DNA of 10,501 nucleotides from Verrucomicrobiota bacterium (GCA_030619095.1 JAUXCB010000024.1:1-10501); one strand, 5' to 3'. Positions 1 to 7,037 are shown, counted from the first letter of the stretch. Numbers and translations are program-made. The notes: generated by a model not told the origin, from the sequence alone.

Positions 1-248
1 AAATAATGATGAATCAATTTATCCCGCATACGGGCCATCGCTTTCCAATTCACGTCAGAATGTTCCGCTTTAAAATCTTCTGGAACTTTTTTTGCGGCCT
101 CGCCAATAATTTCAAAACTACGAGCAAATGCCCTTTGTGTTTTTTCATCCACCATGAACTGCTCTTCGGTCATAGAGGCCGCTTCGGCAATCAAAAAGGC
201 GGCCTCGTCAAGGATGTGCCGAATCAAATCATTAGCTGAAAATGGCAT
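1..248 (-). CDS. hepT: HepT-like HEPN ribonuclease toxin (DUF86), 3' end cut by the window edge
   Basis: About 82 residues are visible, starting MPFSANDLIRHILDEAAFLI; the C-terminus lies left of position 1. The phrase RSFEIIGEAAKKVP and then RDKLIHHY are hallmarks of DUF86/HepT proteins. RDKLIHHY fits the HEPN RNase motif R-x4-H-x-Y exactly. In characterised systems HepT is an RNA-cleaving toxin, and its partner MntA inactivates it by adding AMP units to the tyrosine of this motif, which is present here. I chose the ATG at 248 because GAGG lies 7 bases upstream; an in-frame ATG at 260 is possible but less well supported. The gene overlaps the end of mntA by 17 bases, so the two are translationally coupled. 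Family assignment is firm; activity is inferred from the family. Confidence 0.88.
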   Translation of the reverse strand, partial: MPFSANDLIRHILDEAAFLIAEAASMTEEQFMVDEKTQRAFARSFEIIGEAAKKVPEDFKAEHSDVNWKAMARMRDKLIHHY

Positions 249-534
249 ATTCAACCTCATCAAGGATGCGGGGCCCCATATAGGGACTCAGGCTGTTACG
301 CGTCACCAAATCGTAATGATCCCCGATGGTACACTCCAGAAAGTCACACAATGCATTAAAATTCCTGAAGGTATTCTGCTTGGCAGTAAATTCGACAAGA
401 ATATCCACATCACTGGATGCCGTGTCTTCGCCACGGACAACAGAGCCGAAAAGACCAATAGCCGCCACCCCCATCTGATGCAACGCATCAGCGTGAGAAC
501 TCAGCATCTCTAAAATGGTTTCCTTGCGACTCAT
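232..534 (-). CDS. mntA: MntA-like minimal nucleotidyltransferase antitoxin
   Basis: This 100-residue protein is a minimal nucleotidyltransferase. The active-site signature GS-x10-D-x-D is intact: G30-S31, then ten residues, then D42-V-D44, inside LFGSVVRGEDTASSDVDILV. The two aspartates bind the metal that activates ATP. In known MntA/HepT pairs this enzyme transfers AMP to the HEPN toxin and neutralises it. The order here is antitoxin first, with the toxin start inside the last codons of mntA. The start at 534 is preceded by AGAGAAG, a modest ribosome binding site. The length is normal for the family. Such pairs are common in accessory DNA and may act in plasmid or phage defence, but nothing in the window shows which. 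Confidence 0.88.
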   Translation of the reverse strand: MSRKETILEMLSSHADALHQMGVAAIGLFGSVVRGEDTASSDVDILVEFTAKQNTFRNFNALCDFLECTIGDHYDLVTRNSLSPYMGPRILDEVEYAIFS

Positions 535-544
535 GATCTTCTCT

Positions 545-572
545 ATTATCCGAATATAGAGATAAAGTCCAA
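545..572 (-). promoter_or_regulatory. Possible promoter of mntA-hepT
   Basis: On the minus strand, GATAAT (545-550) matches 5 of 6 bases of the -10 consensus. TTGGAC (567-572) is a weak -35 at 16-base spacing. The -10 ends only 10 bases before the mntA ATG, which would give a very short leader that excludes most of the AGAGAAG sequence. Either transcription starts further upstream or the gene is nearly leaderless. Confidence 0.3.
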
Positions 573-607
573 CTCTCCATCACTTCAGTATTCCAATATT
601 CCACTCC

Positions 608-976
608 CTAGAACGGGATATCATCATCCAATTCGCCGGGAGCTTCTGAATCAGCCGGGAGTGGCGGACGATCATCTGCCGTGACGACCGGAGCCGGAGC
701 GGCGGCCCCTTCGCCAACCGTCATCTTCCAGGCCTGCAGGTTGTTGAAGTAGCGTCCGTTATATTCACGTCCGCGGATATCAAAAGTAACGGTTACTTCC
801 TGACCTTCCTGAACATTGTCCAGCAAACTCACCTTGTCGTTTACAACTTGCAGGGCGATGTCCTGAGGATAGTTCCCCTCCTCAACCGTTACCACAAACT
901 CACGCACGGTAAACTTGTCACTAATCGTTTTCGCATCCTGTACGAGCTTCACTTTTCCTGTTAATTCATATGCCAT
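608..976 (-). CDS. DUF3127 OB-fold-like protein with SSB-type acidic C-terminal tail
   Basis: The 122-residue protein begins MAYELTGKVKLVQDAKTISD and has the DUF3127 pattern: a strand-rich body of about 85 residues containing QYP-like NYPQDI, then VTFDIRGREYNGRYFNNLQAWK. From about residue 88 it becomes a flexible Ala/Pro/Asp-rich linker and ends DDDIPF (residues 117-122). That ending is the same as the tip that single-stranded-DNA-binding proteins use to recruit repair and replication partners. I infer a small SSB-like or SSB-partner protein; DUF3127 has no settled function that I know of. The start at 976 is supported by AAGGAGA 7 bases upstream and by a promoter at 1006-1034. The gene appears to be a separate unit, with 73 bases before mntA. 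Confidence 0.82.
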   Translation of the reverse strand: MAYELTGKVKLVQDAKTISDKFTVREFVVTVEEGNYPQDIALQVVNDKVSLLDNVQEGQEVTVTFDIRGREYNGRYFNNLQAWKMTVGEGAAAPAPVVTADDRPPLPADSEAPGELDDDIPF

Positions 977-1005
977 TTGATTTCTCCTTGAATTCCTAAA
1001 AAAGA

Positions 1006-1034
1006 ATTATCCGGCAAGACGCAACAGAATTCAA
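1006..1034 (-). promoter_or_regulatory. Sigma-70-like promoter of the DUF3127 gene
   Basis: On the minus strand, TTGAAT (1029-1034, 4 of 6 matches to -35) and GATAAT (1006-1011, 5 of 6 to -10) are separated by exactly 17 bases. The expected transcript starts near 999 and includes the AAGGAGA ribosome binding site. This is the most orthodox promoter in the window. Confidence 0.55.
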
Positions 1035-1459
1035 CCCTTCTCTTATTTTTGGAGGGGTTCGTTCCGTCGAACCCGGCGGCATAGAGGGTGTTCAACAAGG
1101 GGCTCACGGCCTGCCGATTCAACTCTCAAAGGTCAAAATAACGAAGTAGGCGGACGGACCTGAATGGCACTAAGTTAAGGTCGTTTCCAGCGTTTGACAT
1201 GAACTCAGGAGCCTTCTTGACATAAGAATATTTTTTAGATATTTCGCCATGAAATCGTTTAGCCGAGTGGGCGCTTTGAGCGCTTGTTGCAGAACGCCGT
1301 CGCGTTGAGAGCCACCCCCTGCGAGAATATCGCTCTGGGGAGTAGGGGCAGAAAAAGGAAATAACACAAGATGCAGGGGGTGCCGCAGTCAAATGGATAC
1401 CCCCAACCCGGCGGAGCCGGAACCCCGAATAAAGAACGCTGAATGCTGATATTTAAGAA

Positions 1460-1493
1460 TTTTGATCACCCCGAGACTTCGGGGTGATCAAAA
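1460..1493. repeat. Perfect 15-base-pair inverted repeat
   Basis: Arms 1460-1474 and 1479-1493 are perfectly complementary around the 4-base loop GACT, with core CACCCCGA/TCGGGGTG. The flanks are T-rich on the left and A-rich on the right, so they extend the stem and leave no T-run after it on either strand. It is therefore a strong hairpin or protein-binding palindrome and not a standard terminator. Confidence 0.75.
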
Positions 1494-1619
1494 AATGCTG
1501 TGTAAATGTGATTGAATTTTAAAAGTAAGGTACTAAAACGGAATATGAGAGGCGAATCGTACACATCGGGCTGGGTGATGTCGATGCATCACGGCCACTT
1601 CAACAAACACCTCGCCTTT

Positions 1620-1635
1620 CGCGGGCAAGCCCGCT
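1620..1635. repeat. REP-like short palindrome
   Basis: GCGGGCAAGCCCGC at 1621-1634, in the context CTTTCGCGGG...CCCGCTACAG, closely resembles the REP palindromes of pseudomonads. It lies 67 bases before the metallophosphatase gene. There is one copy in this window and no REP-associated transposase gene, so the assignment rests on resemblance alone. Confidence 0.35.
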
Positions 1636-1701
1636 ACAGTCTTAACATTCGTCGGTCAACGCCACATTCGGCTATGAAGAACAGGAATAGAGGGAAGTGA
1701 A

Positions 1702-2955
1702 ATGACAAAGTGGAGCGTGTTTGACAAAAAATTGCGTGGGTATCCAGCGTTGATGGGTTCGGTTCTCCGTCGGCTAACTATCATCTTTCCGGTTTGCCTG
1801 CTAACAGTTGCAAGCCCCATTCATGCAGCCGGGCAGCCAAAGATCGTAGCGGGCCCCTATCTTCAACACGTTACCAAGACGAGTATCACGATCATGTGGG
1901 AGACGGACACACCTTCTACATCGATTATCAAGTTCGGCAAGGCCCGGGTAATTCCTAAACCAAAGAAAGGCGAACCCATCCCCACGGCCCCCCTGGACCA
2001 GCAGGTGGCTTCTGCTGAGATAAATACGATTCATGAATTTGTCATCGAGAATCTCGATACGCAGACCGACTACTTCTATCAGGTCTATTCTCGCAGGAGT
2101 AACGATCAGGAGATCGCGTCAGCGATATTGCCCTTTCAAACTGCAGTACACGATGAGTCCGCTTTTGCCTACGTTGTGATGGGCGACAACCGGACGTATC
2201 CCAAGCGATTCAAACAGATTGCTGACCGGGCAATGGCAGAACGCCCCAACTTCGTGCTGAATGTCGGTGATGTGGTCTCGAATGGCCACAAGAAGGAGCA
2301 ATGGATCGCCGAGTATCTGGCCCCGGCCGCTGAGTTGATGAAGCGTGTGCCTACCTATGTATCCATCGGCAATCATGAGCGGAATGCACCGTGGTACTAT
2401 CGCTACTCATCCTACCCGAGCCCGGAGAACTACTACTCTTTTGATTACGGAAACGCCCACTTCACTATCATCGACAGCAATGCGGATCTATCCCCCGGAT
2501 CGAAACAGCGTGAATGGCTGGAGAAGGACCTCGCGTCCTCCAATGCCAAATGGAAATTCGTTGCACATCACCACCCTCCGTTCAGTTCAGATTCGAATGA
2601 CTACGGCGATACGCGTTACTCCTCGTCGCGAAAGGGAGACGACCACGTACAAATGATGCCTCCCCTCTACGAGAAGTATGGCGTCGACATCGTGTGGTGC
2701 GGGCACATCCATGATTACGAGCGCACATGGCCGCTCCGCGATGGCAAAGTCGATCAAGCCAACGGGGTGATCTACATACAGGCCGGTGGTGGCGGTGCAG
2801 AGCTGGAAGAGTTTGCCCCCACGCGAAGCTGGTTTACTGCAAAAGTTCTTCGCAACTGGCAATATTGCCTCGTCACTATTCACGACGGCACCTTCCGCAT
2901 GATGGCATACGACATGGATGGCAGATTGTACGACTTTCTCGAATTGAAAAAGTAG
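1702..2955 (+). CDS. Secreted purple-acid-phosphatase-like metallophosphoesterase
   Basis: The 417-residue protein has an N-terminal hydrophobic segment (about 26-37) ending in SPIHAAG, a plausible signal peptidase site near 42-43, so export is likely. Residues about 46-148 form a fibronectin-type beta domain (GPYLQHVTKTSITIMWET), as in purple acid phosphatases. The catalytic domain follows, with metal-binding motifs in order: GDNR (161-164), VGDVVSNG (188-195), GNHE (223-226), AHHHPP (288-293) and GHIHDYER (334-341). The family hydrolyses phosphate esters with a two-metal centre. The tyrosine of the classical GDxxY motif, which gives the purple colour, is not at its usual place, so metal content may differ. 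The start at 1702 follows GAGGGA at good spacing; an internal ATG at 1753 would shorten the unusually long n-region but has no ribosome site. The natural substrate is unknown. Confidence 0.85.
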   Translation: MTKWSVFDKKLRGYPALMGSVLRRLTIIFPVCLLTVASPIHAAGQPKIVAGPYLQHVTKTSITIMWETDTPSTSIIKFGKARVIPKPKKGEPIPTAPLDQQVASAEINTIHEFVIENLDTQTDYFYQVYSRRSNDQEIASAILPFQTAVHDESAFAYVVMGDNRTYPKRFKQIADRAMAERPNFVLNVGDVVSNGHKKEQWIAEYLAPAAELMKRVPTYVSIGNHERNAPWYYRYSSYPSPENYYSFDYGNAHFTIIDSNADLSPGSKQREWLEKDLASSNAKWKFVAHHHPPFSSDSNDYGDTRYSSSRKGDDHVQMMPPLYEKYGVDIVWCGHIHDYERTWPLRDGKVDQANGVIYIQAGGGGAELEEFAPTRSWFTAKVLRNWQYCLVTIHDGTFRMMAYDMDGRLYDFLELKK

Positions 2956-3158
2956 CCGAACCAAAAGAATCCGCCTGACAAGAAATAGCTTCACCATTTT
3001 TTGCAGGCGATTCAAGACCTTCTGCATTCCGGGGAATGTAGCAGAACGGTTTTTCGGGATCACGGTTTCAAGCGAAGATTTTGAATCACGAGCCATTCGT
3101 CGCCTTGGCCGGCGATGCAACGGATACGGGCTGCTTAATGAAGCTCAGCAGATAATCC

Positions 3159-3188
3159 TTGTTCAACCTTCTGCGCTTCCTCTATCCT
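3159..3188 (+). promoter_or_regulatory. Weak candidate promoter of the uracil-DNA glycosylase gene
   Basis: TTGTTC (3159-3164) and TATCCT (3183-3188) are 18 bases apart. The -10-like hexamer ends 8 bases before the ATG at 3197, and no Shine-Dalgarno sequence is present, so a leaderless message is possible. The match to consensus is weak. The rest of the 241-base gap between the phosphatase and this gene shows no open frame or terminator that I can support. Confidence 0.25.
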
Positions 3189-3196
3189 GCGACTCC

Positions 3197-3997
3197 ATGA
3201 CTCAACACACCCGGTTTATCGACGATCTGAAGGCTTTCCTTGAATATAAAAAAGAGGAAGGCTTCCAGACGCTGGAGATTTCACCCGAGACCCTTGCACA
3301 ACTAAAGTCTGTCCCCGCCCCGAAGCCTCTACCTAAGCCTGCTCAACCCGCCGTGCGCCGTGCGCCAGCGGCACCCGTCAACGCCCCGGGAAGCACCGTG
3401 CAGATCTCTGGAAAAACGCTTGAAGAAATTGAGGGACAAATTCGCACCTGCAGCGCCTGCCCGCTGCACGCTTCGCGCATAAACACCGTGCCGGGCGAAG
3501 GAAACCCCAACCGACCGGATATCCTCTTTATCGGAGAAGATCCTGGAGCCGATGAAGATGCCCAGGGCCGTCCCTTTGTCGGCGAGGCAGGTCAACTGCT
3601 CGATAAAATGATCCTCGCCATGGGTTACCGGCGCGAAGAGCTCTTCATTGCCAATATGGTCAAATGCCGCCCGCCGGACAACCGCGTTCCCCTGCCGGAA
3701 GAGATAACCGCCTGCATCCCCTACCTCAAAGCGCAGATCGCACTCATCCGGCCCAAACTCATCGTCACGCTCGGCAAAACCGCCGCAGAAGGACTGCTCA
3801 ATGAAAAAGTGGCCATCACCCAGGCGCGCGGAATATGGAAAACCTACGAAGGGATCGACCTGATGCCCACCTTCCATCCTGCGTACCTCCTGCGCCTGCC
3901 CAATAAAAAGAGGGAAGTCTGGGCCGACCTCAAGGCGGTGCTCGCCAAACTCGGCAAAGAACCGCCCGCGAAAAAAGAGGAGCCGCAGCAGGGTTGA
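3197..3997 (+). CDS. Family 4 (type 4/5 group) iron-sulfur uracil-DNA glycosylase
   Basis: The 266-residue protein removes uracil from DNA, the first step of base excision repair. The family-4 features are clear: CSACPL with C85 and C88, then C157 (VKCRPP) and C173, which together can hold the 4Fe-4S cluster; the motif GEDPGADEDAQGRPFVGEAGQLLD at about 113-136; and HPAYLL (227-232). The catalytic domain starts near residue 75. Before it are a helical segment (residues 5-38) and a Pro/Ala-rich linker (about 39-65), an extension shared by many bacterial members. The usual GEAPG or GEGPG is GEDPG here. The ATG at 3197 has no Shine-Dalgarno sequence. The gene converges with recA, leaving a 77-base gap. 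Confidence 0.92.
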   Translation: MTQHTRFIDDLKAFLEYKKEEGFQTLEISPETLAQLKSVPAPKPLPKPAQPAVRRAPAAPVNAPGSTVQISGKTLEEIEGQIRTCSACPLHASRINTVPGEGNPNRPDILFIGEDPGADEDAQGRPFVGEAGQLLDKMILAMGYRREELFIANMVKCRPPDNRVPLPEEITACIPYLKAQIALIRPKLIVTLGKTAAEGLLNEKVAITQARGIWKTYEGIDLMPTFHPAYLLRLPNKKREVWADLKAVLAKLGKEPPAKKEEPQQG

Positions 3998-4074
3998 GAG
4001 AGTGAAAAGCTCAGGCTGGATCCATTGCTGACCCCAACGTCCGCCCCTTTAAATCCGTGGATTTTAAAAAAGGA

Positions 4075-5091
4075 TCAGCCCTTTTTGGCGTGGTCGGCTT
4101 CGGTGATTTTCGCGACCAACTCATCGGTCAGCTTGGGATCTTCAAGGAGCACTTTGCGCGCACCTTCGCGGCCCTGTCCAAGTTGCTGCCCATCGTACGA
4201 AAGCCAGGATCCCCGCTTTTCGATCAAGCCCGCCTCAATGCCCGCATCCACAATGGATCCGGTCCAGGAAATCCCTTCGGCATAAAGAATATCGAATTCA
4301 GCAATCCGGAACGGCGCGGCCACCTTGTTTTTTACCACCTTGACCTTGGTGCGATTTCCGAACACATTGCCCGCCGTGTCTTTGAGCTGCCCAATGCGGC
4401 GAATATCCAGCCGAACCGAAGAGTAGAATTTCAATGCGCGGCCGCCGGGGGTCGTTTCGGGGCTGCCAAACATTACGCCGATCTTTTCGCGAATCTGATT
4501 CGTGAAAATAACACAACAGTTGGTGCGGTGGATCGCGGACGTGAGTTTCCGCAAAGCCTGACTCATCAGACGGGCCTGCAAACCGACATGGGACTGACCC
4601 ATTTCGCCTTCGAGCTCGGCACGCGGCGCAAGCGCAGCGACAGAGTCAACAACCACAATATCAATCGCCCCGCTCTGGATTAGTGTTTCGCAGATGTTGA
4701 GGGCTTCCTCACCGGAGTCAGGCTGAGAGACAAGCAGGTTGTCAATATCCACCCCGATCTTCTTGGCGTAGGCCGGATCGAGCGCGTGCTCCGTATCGAT
4801 AAACGCCGCCGTGCCGCCCGATTTCTGAACATTCGCGATAATGTGAGAGCAGAGCGTGGTTTTGCCGGATGATTCCGGGCCGTAGATCTCAACCACACGG
4901 CCACGGGGGATGCCGCCGATACCGAGGGCAAGATCGAGTGTCAATGCACCCGTGGGAATATGAGCAATGGTTTTCGGGATGTCCTGATCGCCCAGCCGGA
5001 CAATCGCTCCGTCTCCGTATTGCTGTTTAATCTGTGCGAGAACCGTCTCTAGACTGACGGCACCTGTCTTTTTTTCTTTTTTAGCGGCCAT
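4075..5091 (-). CDS. recA: RecA recombinase
   Basis: RecA forms filaments on single-stranded DNA, drives homologous strand exchange and, in most bacteria, triggers LexA cleavage. The 338-residue protein has the Walker A motif GPESSGKTT (71-79), the Walker B strand IDIVVVDSVAAL, the L1 region EMGQSHVGLQARLMSQALRK and the L2 region IREKIGVMFGSPETTPGGRALKFYSS. The C-terminus ends ITEADHAKKG and lacks the acidic tail of E. coli RecA, so the autoinhibition attributed to that tail may be absent. The start at 5091 gives the standard N-terminus MAAKKEKK. There is no Shine-Dalgarno sequence before it. It follows uup after 37 bases, which contain a possible promoter of its own. No SOS box is visible in that gap. 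Confidence 0.98.
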   Translation of the reverse strand: MAAKKEKKTGAVSLETVLAQIKQQYGDGAIVRLGDQDIPKTIAHIPTGALTLDLALGIGGIPRGRVVEIYGPESSGKTTLCSHIIANVQKSGGTAAFIDTEHALDPAYAKKIGVDIDNLLVSQPDSGEEALNICETLIQSGAIDIVVVDSVAALAPRAELEGEMGQSHVGLQARLMSQALRKLTSAIHRTNCCVIFTNQIREKIGVMFGSPETTPGGRALKFYSSVRLDIRRIGQLKDTAGNVFGNRTKVKVVKNKVAAPFRIAEFDILYAEGISWTGSIVDAGIEAGLIEKRGSWLSYDGQQLGQGREGARKVLLEDPKLTDELVAKITEADHAKKG

Positions 5092-5098
5092 GAAAATG

Positions 5099-5127
5099 AA
5101 GATACAAGGCCGGTCGCCAATTGTCGA
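5099..5127 (-). promoter_or_regulatory. Possible recA promoter filling the uup-recA gap
   Basis: On the minus strand, TCGACA (5122-5127) matches 5 of 6 bases of the -35 consensus and TATCTT (5099-5104) matches 4 of 6 of the -10 consensus, separated by exactly 17 bases. Only 7 bases separate the -10 from the ATG, so transcription would begin at or very near the start codon. This predicts a leaderless recA message, in line with the missing ribosome binding site. Read-through from uup is also possible. Confidence 0.4.
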
Positions 5128-5128
5128 T

Positions 5129-6934
5129 TTATAGTTCTTCTAATTCGGCCCAACGCTCGAAAGCGGCCTCCAGTTCGTGCGGAACGGCCTCTGCCCGATC
5201 AGTGACGGTCTTGATCTCTTCGGACGGACGACGGTAAAATCCGGGGTCGTTGAGTGTGGAATGAAGCTCTTCGAGCTCGGCGTCGAGCTGTTCGATTTTC
5301 TTCGGAAGCTCTTTGAGTTCCTGCCGCTCTTTATTCGACAACTTGCGGGTCCGCGCCTTCTCAACTTTCTGTCCTCCGTCTTCTGTCCTCTGTCCTCCGT
5401 CTTCTGTCCTCTGTCCTCCGACCTCCTGTGGCTCGGCGTAGCCTTTGGCGAAGACGGCTGCCCTCTGAGAAACCCAGTCGTCGTAGCCGCCTGCGTATTC
5501 ACGGACACATCCCTCTTCGAATACAAGGGTCGAGGTGACGACGTTGTTGAGGAAGGCGCGGTCGTGGCTGACAAGCAGGACGGTGCCCTGATAGTCGGCC
5601 AGCAGCTCTTCGAGCAGGTCGAGGGTTTCCACATCGAGATCGTTGGTCGGCTCGTCGAGCACCAGCACATTGGAAGGCTTCGCAAAAAGCTTGGCCAGCA
5701 TGAGCCGATTGCGTTCGCCGCCGGAGAGCGAGCCGGCCGGCTGTTCGGCATCGGCCGGCGAAAAGAGAAAGTTGCGCAGGTAGCCAAGCACATGAAGCTT
5801 CTGGCCGTTGAGCCAGACATAGTCGTTGTCACCGCAGAGGTTTTGTTTCACCGTTTTGGCTTCATCCAGCCGGATGCGATGCTGATCAAAATAGGAAACC
5901 TCCAGCTTGGTGCCGTGTCGCACCTCCCCGCGCAATGGCTCCAGCTCCCCGAGCAATGTGTTGAGCAGCGTTGATTTTCCGCAGCCGTTCGGCCCGATCA
6001 CCCCGATGCGGTCCCCCCGCAAAACGTCGGTTGAAAACTCAGGAATAATCTCTTCGCCGTCGTAGCCGCAGACCATCTTTTTTGCTGTGATCACCTTGCG
6101 GCCGGAGGTTCCGGCTTCCTGCAACTGCATTTTGACGGTTCCGGCCCGCTCGCGGCGCTGCGCGCGCTCACCGCGCATTTTTTCGAGTTCACGCACCCGA
6201 CCCTCGTTGCGGGTACGGCGTGCTTTGATTCCTTTGCGAATCCAAACTTCCTCCTGCGCAAGTTTCCGGTCGAACTCCGCACGCTGCCCTTCTTCGGCAT
6301 CCAGCAGGGTCTGCCGGCGCTTGAGATAGGTTTTATAATCGCACTCCCAGCTCGTCATGCGTCCGCGGTCGAGATCGATAATGCGGGTGGCCAGCTTCTG
6401 GAGAAAGACACGATCATGCGTAACAAACAGAACGGTTCCGCGCCAGCGAAGCAGAAAGCTTTCCAGCCACTGGATGGATTCGATATCGAGATGATTGGTC
6501 GGTTCGTCAAGGATCAGCACTTCGGGCTCGTTGACAAGCACCTTGGCCATCAGCGCGCGGCGGCGCATCCCGCCGGACAGATCGGAGAACGGCTGTTGCG
6601 GGTCGAGGTTCATCAGCGAGATCACCTTTTCGACCGGATGATCCAGCGCATGCTCATGATTCCAATCTTTGGAAACGAGATCAAATACCGTGCCGGTGAT
6701 GTCCTGCGGAACCTTCTGCGTCAGGCGCGCGACCTTGACGCCGCTCTGTCGAATGATGGTTCCGTCGTCCGGCTCCAGATCGCCGCAAATAATTTTAAGC
6801 AGCGTGGATTTCCCTTCGCCGTTTCGTCCCAACAGACAGATCCGCTCGCCCGGTTCAATCAATAGATTCACGCCGTCGAGCACGGTCGGCCCGCCGAACG
6901 CAATCTGAATATTCTGTAAGCTAAGCAGCGCCAT
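5129..6934 (-). CDS. uup: ABC-F ATPase of the Uup type
   Basis: The 601-residue protein has two ATP-binding cassettes and no membrane segments. The first has Walker A GRNGEGKST (36-44), signature LSGGM (119-123), Walker B LILDEPTNHLD (140-150) and switch histidine 173. The second has GPNGCGKST (314-322), LSGGE (403-407), LVLDEPTNDLD (424-434) and H457. The inter-domain stretch EEVWIRKGIKARRTRNEGRV (228-247) is characteristic of Uup. A charged coiled coil (about 532-600) forms the usual C-terminal domain, which binds DNA in E. coli Uup. Known roles include limiting transposon precise excision, branched-DNA metabolism and ribosome-linked functions. A (GGQRTED)n insertion at 506-522 lies in the linker before the coiled coil. 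The start MALLSLQNIQ is standard; it has no good ribosome binding site. Confidence 0.93.
   Translation of the reverse strand: MALLSLQNIQIAFGGPTVLDGVNLLIEPGERICLLGRNGEGKSTLLKIICGDLEPDDGTIIRQSGVKVARLTQKVPQDITGTVFDLVSKDWNHEHALDHPVEKVISLMNLDPQQPFSDLSGGMRRRALMAKVLVNEPEVLILDEPTNHLDIESIQWLESFLLRWRGTVLFVTHDRVFLQKLATRIIDLDRGRMTSWECDYKTYLKRRQTLLDAEEGQRAEFDRKLAQEEVWIRKGIKARRTRNEGRVRELEKMRGERAQRRERAGTVKMQLQEAGTSGRKVITAKKMVCGYDGEEIIPEFSTDVLRGDRIGVIGPNGCGKSTLLNTLLGELEPLRGEVRHGTKLEVSYFDQHRIRLDEAKTVKQNLCGDNDYVWLNGQKLHVLGYLRNFLFSPADAEQPAGSLSGGERNRLMLAKLFAKPSNVLVLDEPTNDLDVETLDLLEELLADYQGTVLLVSHDRAFLNNVVTSTLVFEEGCVREYAGGYDDWVSQRAAVFAKGYAEPQEVGGQRTEDGGQRTEDGGQKVEKARTRKLSNKERQELKELPKKIEQLDAELEELHSTLNDPGFYRRPSEEIKTVTDRAEAVPHELEAAFERWAELEEL
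5371..5426. repeat. Heptamer tandem repeat inside uup
   Basis: Eight consecutive heptamers of the form GTCYTCY (plus strand; the last is GACCTCC) fill 5371-5426. They form a higher-order 21-base unit, GTCCTCC-GTCTTCT-GTCCTCT, present twice exactly (5371-5391, 5392-5412) plus a part copy. In the uup frame 21 bases encode the 7-residue unit GGQRTED, so unit gain or loss keeps the frame. The repeat lies in the flexible linker between the second ATPase domain and the coiled coil. Confidence 0.9.
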
Positions 6935-6944
6935 GAAGCAGAGA

Positions 6945-6972
6945 AATGTATCCGGTTTTCCTCCGGAAACAA
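6945..6972 (-). promoter_or_regulatory. Weak candidate promoter of uup
   Basis: On the minus strand, TTGTTT (6967-6972) and TACATT (6945-6950, 4 of 6 to -10) are 16 bases apart. The -10 ends 10 bases before the uup ATG. A GGAGG between the two boxes is too far from the ATG to be its ribosome site and would not be transcribed from this promoter. Confidence 0.25.
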
Positions 6973-6990
6973 GCCAAACCGAACTCCAGC

Positions 6991-7036
6991 GAGTCTCTCA
7001 TCTACTCACGATCGTGAGTAGATACGTGACTGGAGG
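6991..7036. repeat. Left inverted repeat of the PaaX-like module; contains a 24-base perfect palindrome
   Basis: Read left to right, these 46 bases match the reverse complement of 7871-7916 at 38 of 46 positions, and at 27 of the first 28. Bases 7000-7023 form a perfect palindrome with core CTCACGATCGTGAG, and looser outer arms CTCCAG/CTGGAG lie at 6984-6989 and 7030-7035. The palindrome lies between uup and the divergent paaX-like gene, just upstream of a possible -10 for the latter. It could be an operator for the encoded regulator or the end of a mobile unit. Confidence 0.85.
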
Positions 7037-7037
7037 A

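Larger units (their letters stand above)
1035..1701. other. Gene-poor stretch with several short palindromes
   Basis: About 670 bases contain no open frame that resembles a protein I recognise. Frames of 62-88 codons exist on both strands but have low-complexity, Arg/Ser-rich translations and no good ribosome binding sites. Short hairpins recur: GGGTTCG/CGAACCC at 1055-1074, GCGCT/AGCGC near 1269-1281, CCGGC/GCCGG at 1408-1420, plus the two listed separately. None is followed by a T-run, so they do not look like intrinsic terminators. The stretch could be decayed mobile DNA or a non-coding RNA locus; I cannot decide which. Confidence 0.5.

Noticed and set aside
590..605. Two tandem octamers ATTCCAAT/ATTCCACT between mntA and the DUF3127 gene
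   Set aside because: Only two imperfect copies; too short to call a repeat array.
1126..1392. Minus-strand frames of 65-88 codons in the gene-poor stretch
   Set aside because: No recognisable domain, no ribosome site, and overlapping frames of similar quality; I could not link them to any transposase with confidence.
1512..1700. 62-codon frame ending 1 base before the metallophosphatase ATG
   Set aside because: It needs a TTG start, has no ribosome site and gives a low-information Arg/His-rich sequence that includes the REP-like palindrome.
4048..4068. Hairpin AAATCC/GGATTT between the glycosylase gene and recA
   Set aside because: Short, AT-rich stem with no T-run after it on either strand, so it is not a credible terminator.
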